Assembly (NCBI RefSeq): GCF_025947365.1
Contig: NZ_CP110012.1
Location: 3,286,001 to 3,350,000 of the forward strand
Reading direction: 5' to 3'
Length of the DNA: 64,000 nt
From: Flavobacterium sp. N502540
GTDB lineage: Bacteria > Bacteroidota > Bacteroidia > Flavobacteriales > Flavobacteriaceae
Position 1 is the first letter of the stretch. Each line of letters starts with the position of its first letter. Shown here piece by piece: positions 1 through 8,435 of the stretch. The translations under genes were made by a program, and so were the position numbers. Below the pieces are notes generated by a model. That model was not told the origin of the DNA. It ran no database searches and saw only the letters and a program-made list of their open reading frames with translations.

Positions 1-179
1 ATACAGTTGATTCTTATTCAAGTAAAAATATTGGTTTAGGACTTGCAGGTACACTCGGAAAACTGAATATGTATGTTCTGGTCAATAACCTCTTAGAATT
101 AAAAGATGTTTCAAAAGCCAACAGTATGGCATTTCAGTTCGGATTTAATTTTGTATTTAATGATAATCCGGAAGAATAA
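1..179 (+). CDS. C-terminus of an outer-membrane protein (partial, probably DUF5723 family)
   Basis: The reading frame is open from base 3 to a TAA at 177-179 and gives 58 residues; the start lies outside the window. The visible part alternates hydrophobic and polar residues (for example GLGLAGTLGKLNMYVLVNN and FQFGFNFVFND), as in the last strands of an outer-membrane beta-barrel. It resembles from memory the end of DUF5723 proteins, which are secreted Bacteroidota proteins of unknown role. With so little sequence, the barrel C-terminus is a reasonable inference and the family name is tentative. Confidence 0.5.
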   Translation, partial: TVDSYSSKNIGLGLAGTLGKLNMYVLVNNLLELKDVSKANSMAFQFGFNFVFNDNPEE

Positions 180-198
180 TGTTTTTAAAAAATCCAAA

Positions 199-233
199 TT
201 TCAAGTTTCAGGTTTCAAGTTTCAGGTTTCAGG
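199..233. repeat. Heptamer array TTTCAAG/TTTCAGG, five units
   Basis: Five uninterrupted 7-bp units alternate between TTTCAAG and TTTCAGG, with a degenerate sixth unit after them. The array lies between the upstream gene's stop and the guaB promoter. The same family, in either orientation, recurs at 8336-8408 and 46469-46566. Confidence 0.9.
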
Positions 234-332
234 TTCTAACAATTGGAATTTATTATACTGTTCATTTGTAAGATTAATTCCTTAACTATAAATTTAAGAA
301 TAACTTAGCATCCAAGTTATCAATTTTTTTAC

Positions 333-340
333 TATATTTG
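333..340 (+). promoter_or_regulatory. Probable guaB promoter -7 box
   Basis: TATATTTG matches the Bacteroidota primary-sigma -7 consensus TAnnTTTG and ends 26 bases before the guaB ATG, which leaves a leader of about 20 nt. No clear TTG -33 element was found at normal spacing. Confidence 0.6.
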
Positions 341-366
341 CACGCAATTCAACTAGAAATTGCACC

Positions 367-1839
367 ATGATAGCACACAACTCCAAGATTATCGGCGAAG
401 GTTTAACTTACGACGATGTATTATTAGTACCTAACTACTCGAATGTGCTTCCCCGCGAAGTGAGTATTAAATCAAAGTTTTCACGAAATATAACGCTAAA
501 TGTTCCAATAGTATCAGCTGCTATGGATACCGTTACTGAAAGTTCTATGGCAATTGCTATGGCTCAGGAAGGCGGAATTGGTGTTTTGCATAAAAACATG
601 ACGATCGAGCAGCAAGCTGCGAAAGTTAGAAGAGTAAAACGTGCAGAGTCCGGAATGATTATCGACCCGGTAACTTTACCTACAAATTCAACTATTGCAG
701 ATGCTAAAAATGCAATGAAAGAATTCGGAATTGGTGGTATTCCAATCGTTGACGAGAATAAAATACTTAAAGGAATCGTTACCAACCGTGATTTACGTTT
801 TGAGAAAAACGGAGCAAGACCAATCGCTGAGGTAATGACCAGTACAAACTTAGTGACTGTTGCTGAAGGAACTTCATTAGAGCAGGCTGAAGTAGTTTTA
901 CAAGGACATAAAATCGAAAAATTACCGGTGGTAAATGCTAATAATGAATTAGTAGGTTTAATCACTTTTAGAGATATCACAAAACTGACTCAAAAACCAA
1001 TCGCTAACAAAGATGTTTACGGACGTTTGAGAGTTGCAGCGGCAATTGGAGTAACCGGAGATGCTGTTCAAAGAGCGGAAGCTTTAGTGGCTGCGGGTGT
1101 TGATGCAATTATCATCGATACTGCCCACGGACATACTGAAGGTGTCGTAAATGTGTTAAAAGAAGTAAAATCAAAATTCCCACAAATAGATGTAGTAGTT
1201 GGAAACATTGCTACTCCCGAAGCGGCTAAATATTTAGTAGAAAGCGGTGCTGACGGTGTAAAAGTGGGTATCGGACCTGGTTCTATCTGTACAACCCGTA
1301 TCGTTGCCGGTGTTGGTTTTCCTCAATTCTCAGCAGTTCTTGAAGTAGCTGCGGCTATCAAAGGAAGCGGTGTTCCGGTAATTGCCGATGGTGGAATTCG
1401 TTACACAGGAGATATTCCTAAAGCGATCGCTGCAGGAGCTGATTGTGTAATGTTAGGTTCATTACTGGCAGGAACAAAAGAATCTCCGGGAGAAACAATT
1501 ATCTTCGAAGGAAGAAAATTCAAATCGTATCGCGGAATGGGGTCTGTTGAAGCTATGCAAGGTGGGTCTAAAGACCGTTACTTCCAGGATGTTGAAGACG
1601 ACGTTAAAAAATTAGTTCCGGAAGGAATTGTAGGGCGTGTTCCTTATAAAGGAGAATTAAACGAAAGTATGCTTCAGTTCATTGGTGGTCTTCGCGCCGG
1701 AATGGGATACTGTGGTTCAAAAGATATTCCAACTTTACAAGAGTCAGGACGTTTTGTTAGAATTACTTCAAGCGGAATCACTGAAAGTCACCCGCATAAC
1801 GTAACCATTACAAAAGAAGCTCCAAATTATTCAAGATAA
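367..1839 (+). CDS. guaB: IMP dehydrogenase
   Basis: This enzyme oxidises IMP to XMP with NAD+, the first committed step of GMP synthesis, in the cytoplasm. The protein is 490 aa, the normal length. It has an N-terminal barrel part (AAMDTVTE near residue 52), two CBS domains inserted at about residues 95-205 ([13 protein letters not shown] and [10 protein letters not shown]), then the catalytic half. The catalytic loop GPGSICTTR carries the thioimidate-forming cysteine at residue 308, and the mobile flap with [11 protein letters not shown] follows. It is a single-gene unit: a -7 box lies just upstream and a strong hairpin terminator follows the stop. The start is fixed by the short leader and by homology to the family's N-terminus ([12 protein letters not shown]). 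Confidence 0.98.
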   Translation: MIAHNSKIIGEGLTYDDVLLVPNYSNVLPREVSIKSKFSRNITLNVPIVSAAMDTVTESSMAIAMAQEGGIGVLHKNMTIEQQAAKVRRVKRAESGMIIDPVTLPTNSTIADAKNAMKEFGIGGIPIVDENKILKGIVTNRDLRFEKNGARPIAEVMTSTNLVTVAEGTSLEQAEVVLQGHKIEKLPVVNANNELVGLITFRDITKLTQKPIANKDVYGRLRVAAAIGVTGDAVQRAEALVAAGVDAIIIDTAHGHTEGVVNVLKEVKSKFPQIDVVVGNIATPEAAKYLVESGADGVKVGIGPGSICTTRIVAGVGFPQFSAVLEVAAAIKGSGVPVIADGGIRYTGDIPKAIAAGADCVMLGSLLAGTKESPGETIIFEGRKFKSYRGMGSVEAMQGGSKDRYFQDVEDDVKKLVPEGIVGRVPYKGELNESMLQFIGGLRAGMGYCGSKDIPTLQESGRFVRITSSGITESHPHNVTITKEAPNYSR

Positions 1840-1862
1840 TTTTTAGTTTTCAATATAAAAAT

Positions 1863-1895
1863 AAAAGGCATAAGATTTAGTTTCTTATGCCTTTT
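1863..1895. terminator. Bidirectional terminator between guaB and the TetX-like gene
   Basis: A perfect 13-bp inverted repeat (AAAAGGCATAAGA and its complement) encloses a 7-nt loop. A-rich and T-rich flanks give a U-tract on either strand, so it can end both convergent transcripts. Confidence 0.9.
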
Positions 1896-1905
1896 CTTAT
1901 TTTAA

Positions 1906-3060
1906 TTACTCGATCTTTAAACCAATCCTGCTATTTAAAATGTCTTCCGTTGTGTTGTCAGAGTGTAGTAAAATTTCCATTTTGGAAGTTTCACGCTGTG
2001 CTTCTAAAGCGTAGCCAAACATTTTTTGTTCATAGTCATCAATAGCATCCTGAAGGGTGATAAATTTTCCGTTGGTTAAATTTTCGGTTAAATGATAAGC
2101 ATCAAATAATCCCATATTGACACCTTCACCGGCAAAGGGAGGCATTAAATGAGCTGCATCTCCAACAAGTGTAATGTTGGAGTGCTTTTTCCAGGAATCT
2201 TCTAATGAGAACAAACGTAAAGGCAATCCGGAAAAATCAGTTGCAGTATTAAAGAATTTTTTATAATCATCGCTCCAGTTTTTAAAGGTTTCATTCAAAA
2301 AAGCTCTTACTGCGGTGAGGTCTTCAAAATCAATTCCATTGTTTGAAATCCAATTTTCATCTGCTTTGAAAGAAACTCCAAAATGTACCGAACCATCACG
2401 TAATGTGTGAGTGTAGAACATTTTGTGTTCGCCCATAGCCATTACATTTCCATCACCATATTTAGGTTTGAATTCCGGATAATCACGATCCGGATCGGCA
2501 ATTTCTCCTTGAATAATATAGGTTCCTGAAAGTTGAGGTTCCAGATCGGTTACAAATTTTCGGGCATTCGATCTTCCGCCGTTAGCTACAATTACAAAAT
2601 CAGCGGTCGTGGTGGTACCATTCTTGAATTCTAAATGATATTGCGCTCCGGTTTTCTTTATATGGGTTAAATGACTGTCCCAAACTACTGTATTTTCGTT
2701 TAGATTCTCCAGCATGATTTTTCGTAAATCATTGCGGTCGATTTCAGGTCTTGAATAGGCATTTTCTTCAGTAGGCATTTCACTCGAAGTAATGTTACCG
2801 TGCATGTCGGCCATTTTTTCGCCGGTTGGACGTGCATACTGATAGAATTCGTCCATTAAATCCGCTTTTTCAATTGCTTTTTGGCCTGAATCGGAGTGAA
2901 TGTCCAATGTCCCGCCCGAAGTTCTGGCTTGAGCGTTTAAATCTCTTTCGTACACCGTTACGTCGGCGCCATTAATTTGTAAAATTCTCGCTGTGGTTAA
3001 GCCAACAGGGCCGCCACCAATAATGGTGATCTTTTTGTTTTTTATTAGGGAATTATTCAT
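1906..3060 (-). CDS. TetX-like FAD-dependent monooxygenase
   Basis: This 384-aa, single-component, class A flavin monooxygenase has the dinucleotide motif IIGGGPVGL near residue 14, an Arg/Asp-rich motif around DRNDLRK at 108, and the FAD-ribityl motif GDAAHLMPPFAGEGVN at about 296-311. The overall pattern (GGTLDIH, RKFVTD, a C-terminal single helix) and length match the tetracycline-inactivating TetX family more closely than general aromatic hydroxylases. From memory of TetX, two substrate-contact residues appear conserved (Gln184 and His226, equivalent to Gln192 and His234), while the equivalent of Arg213 is Val206. A tetracycline substrate is therefore possible but unproven; another polycyclic or phenolic substrate is equally plausible. 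A palindromic operator and -7 box lie just upstream, and no regulator gene adjoins it. Confidence 0.82.
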   Translation of the reverse strand: MNNSLIKNKKITIIGGGPVGLTTARILQINGADVTVYERDLNAQARTSGGTLDIHSDSGQKAIEKADLMDEFYQYARPTGEKMADMHGNITSSEMPTEENAYSRPEIDRNDLRKIMLENLNENTVVWDSHLTHIKKTGAQYHLEFKNGTTTTADFVIVANGGRSNARKFVTDLEPQLSGTYIIQGEIADPDRDYPEFKPKYGDGNVMAMGEHKMFYTHTLRDGSVHFGVSFKADENWISNNGIDFEDLTAVRAFLNETFKNWSDDYKKFFNTATDFSGLPLRLFSLEDSWKKHSNITLVGDAAHLMPPFAGEGVNMGLFDAYHLTENLTNGKFITLQDAIDDYEQKMFGYALEAQRETSKMEILLHSDNTTEDILNSRIGLKIE

Positions 3061-3079
3061 GTCTTGTTGAATTAGGCAA

Positions 3080-3117
3080 CAAATATATAAATAATAAATG
3101 AACGTTTATTCATTTAT
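3080..3117 (-). promoter_or_regulatory. Promoter with TetR-type palindromic operator for the TetX-like gene
   Basis: On the minus strand TATATTTG (3080-3087) is a -7 box about 20 nt upstream of the ATG. Immediately upstream, covering the -33 region, is a perfect inverted repeat: ATAAATGAA (3094-3102), a 6-bp spacer CGTTTA, and TTCATTTAT (3109-3117). Arm length, spacing and the ATGAACG-like core resemble TetR-family operators. The position predicts repression by blocking RNA polymerase. Confidence 0.7.
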
Positions 3118-3130
3118 ATGTTAAATAGTT

Positions 3131-3179
3131 TCAAAGGTTAAAAGGTTAAAAGGTGCAAAGGTACAGAGGCTCAGTGGGG
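3131..3179. repeat. Octamer array of the AAAGGTT/CAAAGGT family
   Basis: Degenerate 8-bp units run in register (TCAAAGGT, TAAAAGGT twice, GCAAAGGT, ACAGAGGC). It is the reverse orientation of the CCTTTGCA family found at 39-40 kb. Confidence 0.75.
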
Positions 3180-3198
3180 CGTAAATTTTATAAAAAAA

Positions 3199-3237
3199 AA
3201 TCAGTCAGAACCTTTTAAGAGATGGTTTTGACTGATT
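3199..3237 (-). terminator. Terminator of the L,D-transpeptidase pseudogene
   Basis: Fourteen-base arms (AATCAGTCAGAACC paired with GGTTTTGACTGATT, one G-U pair) enclose an 11-nt loop. A run of A on the plus strand (3192-3200) gives the U-tract on the minus strand. It lies about 30 bases beyond the full-length stop of the L,D-transpeptidase gene, which supports that stop as the ancestral gene end. Confidence 0.85.
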
Positions 3238-3267
3238 GTAATGATGTTGATTTTTTATAAAATAGAG

Positions 3268-4149
3268 TTAAGGCGTAGCAGTTGGTTCGGCTTCTCTTAG
3301 TTTTTGATTTTCTAGGATCTCCTGTATAAAGGACAGGGTTTGGGGTTTTATTTCTGATTCTGATAGATCCAGTGCTTTAGGATTTTTTACTAATGCATAC
3401 CAGGGTTTTGGTGCGTCAAAAGGATAATTTCCAAAAACAATGACCGGAGTTCCTTTTACTTTTATGTTTTCGCGGTCTTTTAAGATCCATTCATCAGCCC
3501 ATTTATAAAGATCTTTGGCGTCGTTTTCCTGTAATCACAAACAGGAATGTGATGCTGGATATCCCGGTAAATCATACTGGTGGAAACCGACTCCTAATTT
3601 ATTTTCGATATTAAAATTCCATTTTAAGTCCCATTCGTCATTGAAGGTACTGGTTGTTTTTTCGGCTTTCCAATTGGTAAAGAATAATCCGGTTGGGGTA
3701 GGATCTTTTTTTCGCCCCATATTAGTTGGGCCTGCGTATATTAATTCTCCATTTTCATAAGCAGCAAACGCCTGTGAAGGGTAAGAAAAAAGAATCACTT
3801 TCGAAACTTCTTCTAAAGCGGCCACATGCGTGGGAAACGGAAGGTAATAGACCAAATCACCTGTAAAATCAGTAGGAATAATAACCGAGTCCATTTTGAC
3901 GAAGTTCTTTTGATCTGTTCGGTTTATGGCATAGGCAATGCGAAGTTTACTGCTATCGGAGGCATTGGTTTTAAGCCATTCTTTGGTGTTTTCAAAATGA
4001 TAGGAGACCGATTTCGGTTTTTTATACTCGATCTTTTTTTTGGGTTTCACTTTGTCCTTCGTTTCGGTTGTTGCATTCTTTTTACAAGAACTTATTAAAA
4101 CCAAAACGATCAGTAGTAAAATACTTGAGGGGTATCGTAACTTTCTCAT
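3268..4149 (-). pseudogene. L,D-transpeptidase (YkuD fold) interrupted by an in-frame TGA
   Basis: The gene starts with a lipoprotein-type signal (LLIVLVLISSC) and encodes a YkuD-like L,D-transpeptidase domain with VGFHQYDLPGYPASHSCL at residues 187-204. In this family the catalytic Cys (here 203) is followed by a variable residue and then Arg. Here that Arg codon is TGA (plus-strand 3535-3537), consistent with a CGA-to-TGA transition. The same frame continues open past the TGA for 88 more codons (starting LQENDAKDLYKWADEW) to a TAA at 3268-3270, followed by a terminator, so the intact gene was about 293 aa. L,D-transpeptidases make 3-3 peptidoglycan crosslinks or anchor proteins. The shortened product keeps the Cys but loses the basic residue and the C-terminal part, so it is probably inactive. 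A sequencing error or stop readthrough are the alternatives. Confidence 0.85.
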
Positions 4150-4235
4150 AATTGTATTTTTTATACTAGTAAAGTTATTTGATTACTAGTCAAATCGTTT
4201 ATACAATTACCTGAATAGTTTGCTGGATTTTCATT

Positions 4236-5729
4236 TTACTTCTGCTCAATTAATTTCAAAGTATATTCAAAAGGCGTATCCTTATTTTGTACAAAATCAT
4301 CAATGGTTTGTTTGACTTCATGATCGGGAATTACACCTCTGCCAAAAATCTGATTTGGTTTTTTAGGGGCATCCTGTTCGAGGTTAACGATCGAGAATTG
4401 GGTTTTAATTTTAGTATTCGGAAGTTCGTATTGAACGGGTGTGTGTCCGTTATGGCCATAATAACCTCCCATTGTCTCTTCTCCAATAATTATAGCGTTG
4501 GTATGGCCTGCGACTAAAGAAGCAAAGAGTGATCCTGCAGAGGCTATTCTGGGGCTTATTAATAGATAAATCTGCCCTTTAAAGCTGTTTTTATCGGGCT
4601 GTAACAAACGATTGAATTTAGGATCTTGCAGGTACTGTTGCCCTTTCGGTTCAGGGTATTCTTCTTTAAGTTCAGCTTCAAATTCATGGAGTTCTTCAAT
4701 CTTTTTTTGTGGTTCAGTTTCTTGATAGACAAAATACTGAGGGTAGGGAACCTTTTGGAAATTAATAAATGCCGATGTGTTTTCCCGATACGGTTTTTGT
4801 GTCAGATAAGAAAAAGCGACAAGGTCGTTAGGATCGCTTCCACCGCCATTACTACGAACGTCTACAATTAAGTTTTTAATTTCGGGATGAAGCGAGAGAA
4901 ACTGAAAGCAGCTGTCCAGATATTTTTTATAGACTAAATGCTCTTTGTCCTCTGCATTCATGCCAATTGCAAAAGTAGGTATAGAAAGTAATGCCGTTTT
5001 AGGAGTTGCGAGTTTGAAAGTGTATTTGTTTTTAATTTCTCCATAATACAAACTATCAATAGGTAGAGAATGTCGGTTTTTAAAGTTTTCTTTTCTTGTC
5101 TCGTTTGAAACAGCAAGAACTTTTTTGGATTGTTTTTGAGTTTGATCAGGAAGCGAATATTCGACCAAAAAATGATCTTTCGGACCGTATTCCAGTTCGA
5201 AATACCTTCCAAATGAAGCGCTGATTCCGATTGATTTCCCAGAAAGATTATAACCGTCCGTCGTGTAATATTTATAGAAACCAGAGATTATTTTCTCGGT
5301 TTTAATGCCGTTGATTTTATGAATTTGAGATCCAATTGGAATTTCTGAATTCTTAAAATTGACAATTATTTTATTACCAAGTAGTTTTACAGGATACGGA
5401 AAGAAAACTTTTCCTGATGTATATTTTTTTTGAAATTCATCAGGAAGAGAGGTGTTATTGTGTACGCTGCCTTCAAAATCAGTGATTTTGAGGACTATTT
5501 TGTAAAAATCCAGTAGCGATTTAGGATTTTTTAATTCTGAAAACGCCCACGAATAAATACTGTCTATTTGTTTCTTTGTACGGTACTTATAAACTCCTGA
5601 ATTGGCTTTTTCTCTAATCTCTTTAAAGGTGGATAAGTCCTGTTTTAGTTTTGCAGCAGGCCATTTTTCATTTTGTGAAAAGAGCAGGCAAGGAAAAAAC
5701 AGAATAAGAAAAATTTTAAAATAATGCAT
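4236..5729 (-). CDS. Secreted S41-family peptidase
   Basis: The 497-aa protein has a signal peptide (HYFKIFLILFFPCLLFSQ). It then has an N-terminal helical and PDZ-like region (IPIGSQIHKINGIKTEKI at about 140) and a C-terminal S41 protease core with VDVRSNGGGSDPND near residue 295 and SPRIASAGSLFASL near 395, where the serine after ASAG is the likely nucleophile. The end (GRGVIPDHEV) is also typical of S41 proteases, which cleave unstructured or C-terminal regions of envelope proteins. The substrate is unknown. It stands alone, 86 bp upstream of the broken L,D-transpeptidase and 39 bp downstream of nudK on the same strand, so it may be cotranscribed with nudK. Confidence 0.85.
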   Translation of the reverse strand: MHYFKIFLILFFPCLLFSQNEKWPAAKLKQDLSTFKEIREKANSGVYKYRTKKQIDSIYSWAFSELKNPKSLLDFYKIVLKITDFEGSVHNNTSLPDEFQKKYTSGKVFFPYPVKLLGNKIIVNFKNSEIPIGSQIHKINGIKTEKIISGFYKYYTTDGYNLSGKSIGISASFGRYFELEYGPKDHFLVEYSLPDQTQKQSKKVLAVSNETRKENFKNRHSLPIDSLYYGEIKNKYTFKLATPKTALLSIPTFAIGMNAEDKEHLVYKKYLDSCFQFLSLHPEIKNLIVDVRSNGGGSDPNDLVAFSYLTQKPYRENTSAFINFQKVPYPQYFVYQETEPQKKIEELHEFEAELKEEYPEPKGQQYLQDPKFNRLLQPDKNSFKGQIYLLISPRIASAGSLFASLVAGHTNAIIIGEETMGGYYGHNGHTPVQYELPNTKIKTQFSIVNLEQDAPKKPNQIFGRGVIPDHEVKQTIDDFVQNKDTPFEYTLKLIEQK

Positions 5730-5768
5730 TTGATCAATTTTATTTTGTTAAATATATTAAAATAAATC

Positions 5769-6353
5769 TTACAACAAATTTTTTATTTTGGCATGCTGTA
5801 ATAATAAAATCGTTTTTGCATCTGTGATTTCGCCGGATTCAATCATGGCATAAGCTTCGTCAAAAGTATATTCCAGAACCTCTATGTTTTCTTGTTCAGC
5901 GTCTAGTCCGCCGCCATCGTTTACTTTCATGGTCTCGTCATATTCTCCCACAAAAAGGTATAAAATTTCGGTTACTGATCCCGGTGACATATAGGTTTCG
6001 ATAACTTTTTCTACTTTCTGCAGACGATATCCGGTTTCTTCTTCAGTTTCGCGAATAATAGCCTGCTCCGGATGATCCTGATCTAAAAGTCCGGCACAGA
6101 CTTCAATCAGCATTCCGGTTTTATTTCCGTTTAGATAGGTAGGTAAACGAAATTGTCGGGTTAGAATAACGGTTTTTTTAGAGGTATTGTACAATAAAAT
6201 GGCAGCTCCATTTCCGCGGTCATATACTTCACGGATATGAGATTCTATTTTACCGTCTTTCATTTCGTAATCAAAAGTTACTTTGTTTAGGAGGTACCAA
6301 TTGTCTGATAATAACTGAGTTTCGGTAACTTTAATTTTTGGATTTTTCATCAT
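5769..6353 (-). CDS. nudK: Nudix hydrolase, GDP-mannose pyrophosphatase type
   Basis: At 194 aa this is the usual size for NudK, which hydrolyses GDP-mannose to GMP and mannose-1-phosphate. The Nudix box runs from GLLDQDHPEQ to RETEEETGY (about residues 90-113), with the metal-binding REtEEETG core intact. The flanking motifs (GNGAAILLYN, ILTRQFRLPTY and YMSPGSVTE) are those of the NudK/ADP-ribose pyrophosphatase group, so ADP-sugars are an alternative substrate. Two ATG codons are adjacent at the start and either could be used. A terminator separates it from purA. Confidence 0.85.
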   Translation of the reverse strand: MMKNPKIKVTETQLLSDNWYLLNKVTFDYEMKDGKIESHIREVYDRGNGAAILLYNTSKKTVILTRQFRLPTYLNGNKTGMLIEVCAGLLDQDHPEQAIIRETEEETGYRLQKVEKVIETYMSPGSVTEILYLFVGEYDETMKVNDGGGLDAEQENIEVLEYTFDEAYAMIESGEITDAKTILLLQHAKIKNLL

Positions 6354-6374
6354 AAGAAATGTTTGGTATAAAAA

Positions 6375-6399
6375 AAACGCTCTGATTATCAGAGCGTTT
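6375..6399 (-). terminator. purA terminator
   Basis: A perfect 11-bp stem (AAACGCTCTGA) with a TTA loop is followed on the minus strand by a U-tract (A run at 6371-6377). It lies 7 bp after the purA stop. Confidence 0.9.
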
Positions 6400-6406
6400 A
6401 GAGGTG

Positions 6407-7678
6407 TTATTTTGTTATTGTTTGCTTTCTGTCTGGTCCAACCGATACAATTTTGATCGGTACTCCAACTTCTGCTTCAATAAACTCAATATATTCTTTT
6501 AGCTCAACCGGTAATTGATCGTAAGTCGTCATTCCTGTTAAATCAGCTTGCCATCCTTTAAACTCTTTATAAACAGGAGTTACGTTTTCAGGCTCGATGT
6601 TGTAAGGAAAGTGAGAGATGTTTTCGCCTTTATAGTTGTATGCAGTACAAACTTTTAAAGTTTCAAATCCGGAAAGTACGTCACCTTTCATCATCATTAA
6701 CTGAGTAACTCCATTTACCTGAACGGCATATTTTAAAGCTACTAAATCTAACCATCCACAACGTCTTTGTCTTCCTGTAACAGATCCAAATTCGTTTCCA
6801 ACTTTTGCCATTGTTGCACCTACTTCGTCAAAAAGTTCAGTAGGGAATGGTCCGCTACCTACACGTGTAACGTAAGCTTTGAAAATTCCGTATACTTCTT
6901 TGATTTTGTTTGGAGCAATTCCTAAACCGGTACAAGCTCCGGCAGCTGTAGTGTTTGAAGAAGTTACAAATGGATAAGTTCCAAAATCAACATCTAATAA
7001 AGAACCCTGAGCTCCTTCACATAAGATTGATTTACCTGCTTTTTGAGCCTGGTACATGTATTCTTCACTGTCAATGAAATCTAGTTTTTTTAATTCTTCA
7101 ATAGCTTCAAAAAACTCTTTTTCAAGTTCAGCCAAATTGTATTGAATCGCTACGTCATAAAAAGCAATCATAGCTTCATGTTTGTCAGCCAATGCTCTGT
7201 AACGCTCTTTAAAGTCTTCTAATTCGATGTCTCCAACACGCAATCCGTTTCTTCCGGTTTTGTCCATGTAAGTTGGTCCAATTCCTTTAAGAGTAGATCC
7301 GATTTTTGCTTTCCCTTTTGATGCTTCAGATGCAGCGTCTAATAAACGGTGAGTTGGTAAAATTAAATGAGCTTTTCTTGAAATGATCAGTTTGCTTTTG
7401 ATATCAAGGTTAAATTTCTCTAAACCTTCGATTTCTTTTTGAAAAACCACCGGGTCTATTACAACACCATTACCAATGATGTTTACTGATTTTTTATGAA
7501 AAATTCCGGAAGGAATGGTTCTAAGTACGTGTTTAATTCCGTCAAATTCTAATGTATGTCCTGCGTTTGGTCCTCCTTGAAAACGTGCAATAATATCATA
7601 ATTTGAGGTAAGTACATCTACAATTTTTCCTTTACCTTCATCTCCCCATTGTAATCCTAGTAATAAATCTACGGTCAT
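6407..7678 (-). CDS. purA: Adenylosuccinate synthetase
   Basis: PurA joins IMP and aspartate using GTP to form adenylosuccinate, the branch from IMP to AMP; guaB, the enzyme for the GMP branch, lies 5 kb away. The 423-aa protein has the N-terminal GTP-binding loop QWGDEGKGK (residues 10-18), FQGGPNAGHTLEF with the catalytic His, the IMP-contact segment KIGSTLKGIGPTYMDK, and VTGRQRRCGWLD near residue 300. The length is normal. The gap of 95 bp to the upstream Fur-family gene on the same strand suggests cotranscription, an arrangement seen in other flavobacteria. Confidence 0.98.
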   Translation of the reverse strand: MTVDLLLGLQWGDEGKGKIVDVLTSNYDIIARFQGGPNAGHTLEFDGIKHVLRTIPSGIFHKKSVNIIGNGVVIDPVVFQKEIEGLEKFNLDIKSKLIISRKAHLILPTHRLLDAASEASKGKAKIGSTLKGIGPTYMDKTGRNGLRVGDIELEDFKERYRALADKHEAMIAFYDVAIQYNLAELEKEFFEAIEELKKLDFIDSEEYMYQAQKAGKSILCEGAQGSLLDVDFGTYPFVTSSNTTAAGACTGLGIAPNKIKEVYGIFKAYVTRVGSGPFPTELFDEVGATMAKVGNEFGSVTGRQRRCGWLDLVALKYAVQVNGVTQLMMMKGDVLSGFETLKVCTAYNYKGENISHFPYNIEPENVTPVYKEFKGWQADLTGMTTYDQLPVELKEYIEFIEAEVGVPIKIVSVGPDRKQTITK

Positions 7679-7773
7679 TCTCTTTTTAATTTGCGTTGAG
7701 GCAATCCGTATTGCCCCACTGATTAATGTAGTTAATTTTCTTTTTTATATTTTCTGAATAAGACCTTTCGGAA

Positions 7774-8232
7774 TTATTGTTTTTGCTTTTTGTTTCCGTA
7801 GAAATACAACGAATGATTTGTAATTTCAATATCAAATATTTCTTCGATTGTTTTTTTGATGGTCTGAATTCTTGGATCGCAAAATTCAATTACCTCACCA
7901 GAATCCGTCATGATAATGTGATCATGCTGTTTATCAAAATATGATTTTTCGTAGTAAGCCTGATTTTGTCCAAATTGATGTTTTCTAACCAAAGCGCAGT
8001 CTAACAAAAGCTCAATCGTGTTGTACAATGTAGCTCTACTCACACGATAGTTCTTGTTTTTCATTTTGATGTATAGGTTTTCTATGTCAAAATGTTCTTC
8101 GCTATCGTAAATTTCCTGAAGTATAGCATAACGCTCAGGAGTTTTGCGATGCCCTTTTTGCTCAAGATACAGTGTAAAAACATTTTTTACAATTTCTTGA
8201 TTTCTAGTGTTGTCAGTTGAAATGAGTGTCAT
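7774..8232 (-). CDS. Fur-family metal-dependent transcriptional regulator
   Basis: With the ATG at 8232 the protein is 152 aa. The winged-helix DNA-binding part is followed by [14 protein letters not shown] at about residues 68-81 and the metal-site segment [16 protein letters not shown] at about 105-120. The C-terminal CXXC zinc motifs of classical Fur/Zur are missing; only isolated cysteines are present, so whether it senses iron, zinc or peroxide is not clear. A TTG three codons upstream was rejected because a -7 box covers it. The promoter lies so close to the ATG that the mRNA may be nearly leaderless. It lies 95 bp upstream of purA on the same strand. Confidence 0.9.
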   Translation of the reverse strand: MTLISTDNTRNQEIVKNVFTLYLEQKGHRKTPERYAILQEIYDSEEHFDIENLYIKMKNKNYRVSRATLYNTIELLLDCALVRKHQFGQNQAYYEKSYFDKQHDHIIMTDSGEVIEFCDPRIQTIKKTIEEIFDIEITNHSLYFYGNKKQKQ

Positions 8233-8238
8233 ATCCGG

Positions 8239-8246
8239 CAAAGATA
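8239..8246 (-). promoter_or_regulatory. -7 box of the Fur-family gene
   Basis: On the minus strand the sequence is TATCTTTG, an exact TAnnTTTG match. It ends only about 6 nt before the ATG at 8232, so transcription would begin at or next to the start codon. Confidence 0.6.
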
Positions 8247-8335
8247 ATTTTTTATTTTTAATGAATAAAAGTTTCGGGTTTAAAGTTTAGTTATAAAACC
8301 CTTATAGATAGGTTAAAAAAGTTATGCGTTGTGAG

Positions 8336-8408
8336 TTTTAGGTTTTAGGTTTCAAGTTTCAAGTTCTGGATATTAAACTCCGAGAGTCCGAAACCTGAAA
8401 CTTGAAAC
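8336..8408. repeat. Heptamer array in inverted orientation forming a hairpin
   Basis: Units TTTTAGG, TTTTAGG, TTTCAAG, TTTCAAG are followed, after a 26-nt unrelated loop, by the complementary units AACCTGA and AACTTGA. The 17-base arms at 8349-8365 and 8392-8408 pair at 16 of 17 positions. It sits directly after the relA/spoT stop (minus strand) and may act as its 3' end. Confidence 0.8.
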
Positions 8409-8435
8409 AACAAACCGTAAACAATTAAATCATTC

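Noticed and set aside
564..980. Open frame of 138 codons on the minus strand inside guaB
   Set aside because: It lies wholly antisense to a conserved gene with no homology features; it is a shadow of guaB codon use.
1906..3060. Calling the TetX-like gene a tetracycline-resistance determinant
   Set aside because: One recalled contact residue is changed and activity cannot be seen from sequence, so only family similarity is claimed.
7686..7889. Small frame between purA and the Fur-family gene
   Set aside because: Mostly overlaps the Fur-family gene in another frame and shows no independent support.
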